DNA of 64,000 nucleotides, taken from assembly GCF_049568105.1 (NCBI RefSeq), contig NZ_CP145335.1:496001-560000 (forward strand). The letters run 5' to 3'. The stretch is from Salinisphaera sp049568105 (lineage in GTDB: Bacteria > Pseudomonadota > Gammaproteobacteria > Nevskiales > Salinisphaeraceae). The stretch's first letter is position 1, and the number at the start of each line of letters is the position of its first letter. The notes beneath the pieces are model-generated. The model did no database searches. It had not been told where the DNA came from and saw only the letters and a list, made by a program, of their open reading frames with translations. Both the position numbers and the translations under genes were made by a program. Positions 59,535 through 64,000 of the stretch are shown piece after piece.

Positions 59535-61378
59535 TATCCGCCCCCGAGTGCGCTGGCGATCTGATAGGTCGCCAGCGAAGCCAGATAGGCCAGCCCGAAC
59601 AGATAGACCAGGGCCACGCCGACCACCCGCCAGGAGTTGGTCTCGCGCCGGATCACCGCCAGGGTAGAAATACACTGCGGCGCGAATACATACCAAACCA
59701 GCAGCGACAGCGCTGTAGCCAGCGGCCATTGTTGGCCGATCAGGCTGCCCAGCTGATCGCTGACGCCGGCCGGGTTGCCAGACATCGCATACACCGTGCC
59801 CAGGGCTGAAACCGCGACTTCGCGGGCGGCCATGCCCGGCACCAGCGCAACCGAGATCTGCCAGTTGAAGCCCAGTGGCGCCAAAACATAATGCAGATAG
59901 TGGCCGATCAGGCCGACGATGCTGTATTCGATGGCCGGGCCGGTGGCCCCGTCCGGCGGTGCCGGGAAACTGGCCAAAAACCACAGCAGCACGGTGAGTG
60001 TGAAGATGATGCCGCCGACCCGGCGCAGAAAGATCTTGGCCCGCTGCCCGAGCCCGATCGCGATATCCCGCGGATTCGGCAGCCGATAGGCCGGCAGTTC
60101 CATGAGCAGGGCATGCTCGGAATCGTCGTGTCGAAAACGCTTCATCACGAAGGCCACCGCCATGGCCCCGACGATGCCGAAGATATACAGCCCGAACAGC
60201 ACGATGCCCTGCAGATTGAACAACCCGAGCACGCTCGTACGCGGAATGAAGGCAGCAATCAGCAGGGTATAGACCGGAAGGCGCGCCGAGCAGGTCATCA
60301 ACGGTGCGACCAGGATCGTGGCCAGCCGGTCCCGGGGGTCGGCGATGCTGCGGGTCGCCATGATGCCGGGAATGGCACAGGCAAAGCTCGACAACAGCGG
60401 AATGAAGGCCCGGCCGGTCAGCCCGACCTTGAACATTAGCCGGTCGAGTAGGAAGGCCGCCCGCGGCAGATAGCCGGATTCCTCGAGAATCAGGATAAAG
60501 AAAAACAGAATCAGGATCTGGGGCAGGAATACCAGCACGCCGCCGACGCCGGCCACGATACCGTCGGCGACCAGGCTGTGCAGGGCGCTGCCGGCCGGCA
60601 GCAGCCCGGCGATCGCGGCACCCGCCGTGCTGACTCCGGCATCGATGGCATCCATGACCGGCACGGCCCAGGAAAACACCGCTTGGAAGATCAGAAACAT
60701 CAGCACCGCCAGGATCGCCGGCCCGATCACTGGGTGCAGGGCCCAGCCATCCAGCCGATCCTCGACCCGCGAGGCCGTGTCTGAGGCACGTACCGCGCCG
60801 GCGATCAGCGCTCGCACCGCGGCATGAATATCTTCGGTGCCGGGGCGCGGCGCCGGCGCCGAGGGCGGTTCGGCTTCCAGGCGCTCGATCAGGGCTGCCA
60901 CGCCGTCGCGGCGCACGGCCACGGTCTCGACCACTGGCATGTCCAGATCGTGGGCCAGGCGTTCAATGTCGATCTCGATACCGCGGTGCCGGGCGGTGTC
61001 CATCATGTTCAGGGCCACCAGCATTGGCCGGCCGAGGCGGGCCATTTCCAGCACGAAGCGCAGATGCAGGCGCAGATTGGTGGCATCGACCACGCACACC
61101 ACCAGATCGGGGGCGGCCTCGGTGGCATGTTCGCCGGCACAGACCGCGTGGGTGATGGCTTCGTCTGGGCTGGTTGCAGCTAGGCTGTAGGCGCCGGGCA
61201 GATCCAGCACATCGAACACCCGGCCGTTGGCCGTGGTCAGTCGGCCGCTTTTGCGTTCGACGGTTACGCCGGCATAGTTGGCAACCTTCTGGCGGCTGCC
61301 GGTCAGGCGGTTGAACAGGGCGGTCTTGCCGCAGTTCGGGTTGCCGGCCATGGCGATACGGGGAATCGCGATACTCAT
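59534..61378 (-). CDS. feoB: Ferrous iron transport protein FeoB
   Basis: A 614-residue Fe(II) permease, shorter than the usual about 770 residues. The N-terminal G protein has GNPNCGKTALFNRLTG (G1), GVTVERKSG (G2), LDLPGAYSL (G3) and NMMD (G4). The membrane part contains the two gate repeats, FLPQILILFFFILILEESGYLPRAAFLLDRLMFKVGLTGRAFIPLLSSFACAIPGIMATR and the later VALVPGMAAREVAVSALGTVYA. The G4 NMMD deviates from NxxD only in spacing residues. Overlaps feoA by ATGA. Confidence 0.95.
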   Translation of the reverse strand: MSIAIPRIAMAGNPNCGKTALFNRLTGSRQKVANYAGVTVERKSGRLTTANGRVFDVLDLPGAYSLAATSPDEAITHAVCAGEHATEAAPDLVVCVVDATNLRLHLRFVLEMARLGRPMLVALNMMDTARHRGIEIDIERLAHDLDMPVVETVAVRRDGVAALIERLEAEPPSAPAPRPGTEDIHAAVRALIAGAVRASDTASRVEDRLDGWALHPVIGPAILAVLMFLIFQAVFSWAVPVMDAIDAGVSTAGAAIAGLLPAGSALHSLVADGIVAGVGGVLVFLPQILILFFFILILEESGYLPRAAFLLDRLMFKVGLTGRAFIPLLSSFACAIPGIMATRSIADPRDRLATILVAPLMTCSARLPVYTLLIAAFIPRTSVLGLFNLQGIVLFGLYIFGIVGAMAVAFVMKRFRHDDSEHALLMELPAYRLPNPRDIAIGLGQRAKIFLRRVGGIIFTLTVLLWFLASFPAPPDGATGPAIEYSIVGLIGHYLHYVLAPLGFNWQISVALVPGMAAREVAVSALGTVYAMSGNPAGVSDQLGSLIGQQWPLATALSLLVWYVFAPQCISTLAVIRRETNSWRVVGVALVYLFGLAYLASLATYQIASALGGG

Positions 61379-61626
61379 GTGGGCACGTTTTCCAAGGTGT
61401 CGACCGCGATACGGGCCGCCTCGCTGCGGCGTAGCGCGAATCGTGTGCCGCCGATGCGAACCAGGATCGGGTCGCCACCGAACGGGGCGCGTGCCACGAT
61501 CTCGACCGTCTCGCCGGGCACAAAGCCCAGATCGCGCAGGCGCTGGGCGATCGCATCGTCGGGGTGCTCATCGCGGATCGCGGTGACGCGGGCAGGACAG
61601 CGTTTGGCGAGTTCTGAGAGTTGCAC
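61375..61626 (-). CDS. feoA: Ferrous iron transport protein FeoA
   Basis: An 83-residue SH3-like protein: LSELAKRCPARVTAI, IAQRLRDLGFVPGETVEIVARAPFGGDPILVRIGGTRFALRRSEAARI. It supports FeoB activity. I choose the GTG at 61626, which gives the usual family length and leaves the putative Fur box outside the gene; an in-frame ATG at 61719 would add 31 Arg-rich residues unlike FeoA. Neither start has a clear ribosome site. Confidence 0.88.
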   Translation of the reverse strand: MQLSELAKRCPARVTAIRDEHPDDAIAQRLRDLGFVPGETVEIVARAPFGGDPILVRIGGTRFALRRSEAARIAVDTLENVPT

Positions 61627-61640
61627 GAAGGCCCGGTTTA

Positions 61641-61660
61641 ACTGAGAACCATTTGCAATA
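61641..61660. promoter_or_regulatory. Putative Fur box of feoA
   Basis: ACTGAGAACCATTTGCAATA resembles the frequent Fur target TGAGAATnATTTGCAA, 15 bases upstream of the chosen feoA start. Confidence 0.6.
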
Positions 61661-61707
61661 CGAGATGTTATCCTGCGCTCGGCGCGCCCGCGGCGCAATA
61701 GTCTCTC

Positions 61708-61727
61708 ATTGATACTCATTCGTATCT
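61708..61727. promoter_or_regulatory. Putative second Fur site before the fhuC-like gene
   Basis: The stretch contains GATAC-TCATTC-GTATC, an imperfect palindrome with Fur-like halves, about 55 bases before the plus-strand ABC genes. Confidence 0.45.
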
Positions 61728-61781
61728 AGCTTATTCTCGGGCATTCAGCCACGATGCGCATGCCGCGTATTCGGAGAAACG

Positions 61782-62549
61782 ATGTTCGAAGTCAATTCCT
61801 GCCGGTTCGAAGTCGGAGGGCGCTGCCTGTTGGAGGCATCGGATCTGCGTTTCGATGAAGGCAAGGTCTATGGCCTGATCGGACACAACGGTTCCGGCAA
61901 ATCCACCTTGCTCAAGCTGTTGGCCCGCCAGCAGTGCGCCAGCTGCGGCGAGATCTGTCTCAACGGCCGTGCCGTGGACAGCTGGGGCAATCGCGAGTTC
62001 GCCCGCAACGTGGCTTATCTGCCTCAGCATCTGCCGAGTGCGGCCAGTCTGACCGTGCGCGAGCTGGTTGCCTTCGGGCGCTACCCCTGGCATGGCCTTC
62101 TCGGGCGGCTGTCGCGCAAGGACAAGGCCCAGGTCGACCGGGCCATGACGCTGACCGATACCGTGGAATTCGCCGATCGCATGGTCGATACCCTGTCCGG
62201 CGGCGAGCGCCAACGGGTCTGGCTGGCGATGTTGTTGGCCCAGGGCAGCCGCTTTCTGTTGCTCGACGAGCCGTTGTCGGCGCTGGATATCGCCCATCAG
62301 GTCGATACTCTGTCGTTGATTCGCCGGCTGTGCAGCGATCTCGGCGTGGGCGTGATCATCGTGCTGCACGACGTGAACATGGTCTCGCGCTATTGCGATC
62401 AGCTGGTGGCGCTGCGAGACGGCCGCCTGCTGGCTCAGGGTACCCCCGGCGAACTGATGGACGATGCCACTCTCGAGGCCATCTACGGTATCCGCATGAG
62501 CGTGATGCCTCATCCGACCGACCACCACCCGATCGCCGTCGTTCAGTGA
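61782..62549 (+). CDS. fhuC: Iron-siderophore ABC transporter ATP-binding protein (FhuC-like)
   Basis: A 255-residue ATPase of the FecE/FhuC group. Walker A GLIGHNGSGKSTLLKLL (near residue 36), Q loop LPQHLPSAASLTVRELVAFGRYPWHG, signature LSGGERQRVWLAMLLAQ, Walker B FLLLDEPLSALDI and switch LHDVNMVSRYCDQ are intact. The gene order C-D-B equals that of fhuCDB. Its TGA lies inside the next gene's GTGA start. Divergent from feoA. Confidence 0.92.
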   Translation: MFEVNSCRFEVGGRCLLEASDLRFDEGKVYGLIGHNGSGKSTLLKLLARQQCASCGEICLNGRAVDSWGNREFARNVAYLPQHLPSAASLTVRELVAFGRYPWHGLLGRLSRKDKAQVDRAMTLTDTVEFADRMVDTLSGGERQRVWLAMLLAQGSRFLLLDEPLSALDIAHQVDTLSLIRRLCSDLGVGVIIVLHDVNMVSRYCDQLVALRDGRLLAQGTPGELMDDATLEAIYGIRMSVMPHPTDHHPIAVVQ

Positions 62550-63526
62550 GGCCGCGCCGGTTCGGCGTCCGAAGCCGGAGGGCGGCCTGTGCGCGCATCG
62601 TGTATCAAACGGTCTGGGCCCTTTGTCTGGGCTTGGGCGCCGCCGCAGCGCCGGTACAGGCGGCTGCCCCATCCGCGGCCTCGGCGAATCACCAACCCCC
62701 GCGTCTGGCCACGGTTGACTGGGGGCTGGCCCAGAACCTGGTTGCGATCGGCGTGACCCCGCTGGCGGTCGGCCAGACTTCAGGCTATGCCACCTGGGTT
62801 GGGCAGCCGAAGCTGCCGGCCGCGACCCGAGACCTGGGCTTGCGTTCGCAGCCCAATCTGGAGTTGCTGGCCCAGCTCGATCCCGACCGAATTCTGATCA
62901 CGCAGATGTATGCCTCGCTCAAGCCGAAGCTGGCTCGGATCGCGCCGGTGGCCACGGTCGATGTGTATTTCACGCCGGGGCCGGTATGGGACAACACCGT
63001 AGCGGCAGTAAAAAAGCTGGGCCGTATTGCCCACCGGCCGGCCGCGGCCCGGGACTTGATCGAGCGTACCGAAAGCGAGATTCGCACGGCCGCTGCTCGG
63101 TTGCCGGAGGATCCGAAGCCGCTGCTGGTCGTGCAATGGTCGGATGCCCAGCATGTGTACGTGTTCGGCAAGAACAGCCTGATCGGGGCGACCATGCAGC
63201 GCATGGGCCTGGAAAATGCCTGGCAGGGCGAAACGTCCCGCTGGGGCTCGGCCCAAGTGCCGGTTTCGCGTCTGGCTTCGGTCGACGCCGGTCGCATCGT
63301 GGTTATGGGGCCGGTGCCGGTCGGCCTGCGCGATCAAATCGCCGACAGCCGGCTGTGGAATAGCCTGACCCTCGTGCGCAACGCGCCGGTGGTGTATATC
63401 CCCGGGGTATGGAGCTTCGGCGGCCTGCCGTCGGCGAGCCGCTTTGCCCGCCTGATCACCCGGGCTCTGCGCAATGCGCCGGCCCGCGGACCTGGCTGGC
63501 CCGAGTCGACGGCGACGTCGTCTTGA
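62546..63526 (+). CDS. fhuD: Iron-siderophore ABC transporter substrate-binding protein (FhuD-like)
   Basis: A 326-residue periplasmic binding protein of the helical-backbone class. An Arg-rich N-terminus and hydrophobic core (VWALCLGLGAAAAPVQA) form the signal peptide. PRLATVDWGLAQNLVAIGVTPLAVGQTSGYATW, ELLAQLDPDRILITQMYASLKPKLARIAPV and GRIVVMGPVPVG match FhuD. The GTG at 62546 overlaps the ATPase stop (GTGA); GTG at 62600 is an alternative. A frame extending further left is antisense-like noise over fhuC. Confidence 0.87.
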   Translation: MRPRRFGVRSRRAACARIVYQTVWALCLGLGAAAAPVQAAAPSAASANHQPPRLATVDWGLAQNLVAIGVTPLAVGQTSGYATWVGQPKLPAATRDLGLRSQPNLELLAQLDPDRILITQMYASLKPKLARIAPVATVDVYFTPGPVWDNTVAAVKKLGRIAHRPAAARDLIERTESEIRTAAARLPEDPKPLLVVQWSDAQHVYVFGKNSLIGATMQRMGLENAWQGETSRWGSAQVPVSRLASVDAGRIVVMGPVPVGLRDQIADSRLWNSLTLVRNAPVVYIPGVWSFGGLPSASRFARLITRALRNAPARGPGWPESTATSS

Positions 63527-63540
63527 AAGGCACGGCAAGG

Positions 63541-64000
63541 ATGACGCCGGCACGTCTGTGCGGGTTGGTGGCGCTGGTCGTGATCGGTCTGGCGGCCGCG
63601 GCCCTGCATGCCGTGGCCGGTAGCGACTGGGCCGGTGGGTTCGTGGCCCCGAATCCGGACGACATCACCCAGATTCTCGTGCACTACAGCTGGCTGCCGC
63701 GGCTGACGGTAGCGTTGCTCGGTGGAGCCGGGCTGGCACTGGCCGGCGTGCTGATGCAACAGACGCTGCGCAACCCGCTGGCATCACCAACCACGCTCGG
63801 GGTGGCCTCGGGGGCCCAGGTGCTGTTGTTGGCCGCCACGTTGTTCGCGCCCGGGCTTTTGGCCTATGGCCGCGGCACTATCGCATTCATCGGCGGGGCG
63901 CTGGCCATAGCCTTAGTGTTTGCCCTGGCGTGGCGGCGCGGGCTGGCGCCAACGGTACTGGTGCTGGCTGGGCTGGTGGTCAATCTGTATATGGGCGCCG
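63541..64000 (+). CDS. fhuB: Iron-siderophore ABC transporter permease (FhuB-like), cut by window end
   Basis: The first 153 codons of a FecCD-family permease; the frame is open to the last base. It starts with ATG 14 bases after fhuD, with AAGG just upstream. Residues read LVALVVIGLAAAALHAVAG (first membrane segment), WLPRLTVALLGGAGLALAGVLMQQTLRNPLASPTTLGVASGAQ (the family hallmark) and further hydrophobic segments. Whether it is the double-length FhuB form cannot be seen. Confidence 0.9.
   Translation, partial: MTPARLCGLVALVVIGLAAAALHAVAGSDWAGGFVAPNPDDITQILVHYSWLPRLTVALLGGAGLALAGVLMQQTLRNPLASPTTLGVASGAQVLLLAATLFAPGLLAYGRGTIAFIGGALAIALVFALAWRRGLAPTVLVLAGLVVNLYMGA

Noticed and set aside
61934..62545. 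Extension of the FhuD-like frame across the ATPase gene
   Set aside because: It lies in another frame of fhuC; the GTGA overlap at 62546 gives a sensible start with a signal peptide.
1..64000. CRISPR arrays, rRNA operon, prophage or toxin-antitoxin genes
   Set aside because: No regularly spaced repeats, rRNA sequence, phage structural genes or toxin pairs were seen on either strand.

Overview
The window is a 64 kb stretch of a high-GC gammaproteobacterial chromosome. Gene content (bo3-type quinol oxidase, Rep helicase, ComM, UbiK, EptA, paired GlnK/AmtB, a short FeoB followed by a small Cys-rich protein, PQQ synthesis, polyol and apiose use) fits a Salinisphaera-like marine or soil heterotroph; that name is an inference. 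I see no rRNA, phage, plasmid or CRISPR genes. One tRNA-Arg(CCG) is present. Because GC is high, long antisense reading frames are common and were discarded.

Layout. (1) 340-12015: a probable D-apiose island. It holds a sugar ABC importer (DUF2291 protein, ATPase, permease, binding protein), a NanR-like GntR regulator, and genes matching the oxidative apiose route: apsD (+), a two-gene apnL, an MFS carrier, oiaC and apnO (-). Three near-identical operator-like sites, one at each promoter region, tie the island into one regulon. (2) 12054-20146: housekeeping genes: DUF423, PhzF-like isomerase, Ppk1, SYLF lipid-binding protein plus MtgA, YheT hydrolase and a ClsB-like phospholipase D protein. 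(3) 20942-28177: nitrogen control: amtB-glnK, then glnK-amtB with two sigma-54-type promoters, ubiK, comM and a TorF-type porin. (4) 28538-33290: rep, tRNA-Arg and a large MscS-type channel. (5) 33802-37729: cyoABCD without cyoE.

(6) 37912-42331: an M48 membrane protease abutting pqqBCD on the plus strand, converging on pqqE and a 25-codon pqqA on the minus strand. (7) 42427-52473: polyol use: xylulokinase, Fsa-type aldolase, PfkB kinase, an SmoEFGK-type ABC importer and a mannitol 2-dehydrogenase family enzyme. (8) 53369-64000: iron and envelope: a Fur-box-preceded TonB receptor, a KAS III enzyme, a rhodanese, EptA, feoAB with a DUF6587-like partner, and divergent fhuCDB-like genes running off the right edge.

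The gene-poor gaps at 1-414, 20147-20941 and 52474-53465 carry diverged copies of a short (about 176 bp) element with CTAGGGCsTGTT-type inverted ends, resembling a MITE. The observations I would check first are the two-gene apionate lactonase, the shared apiose operators, the convergent pqq locus with its M48 neighbour, and this repeat family.
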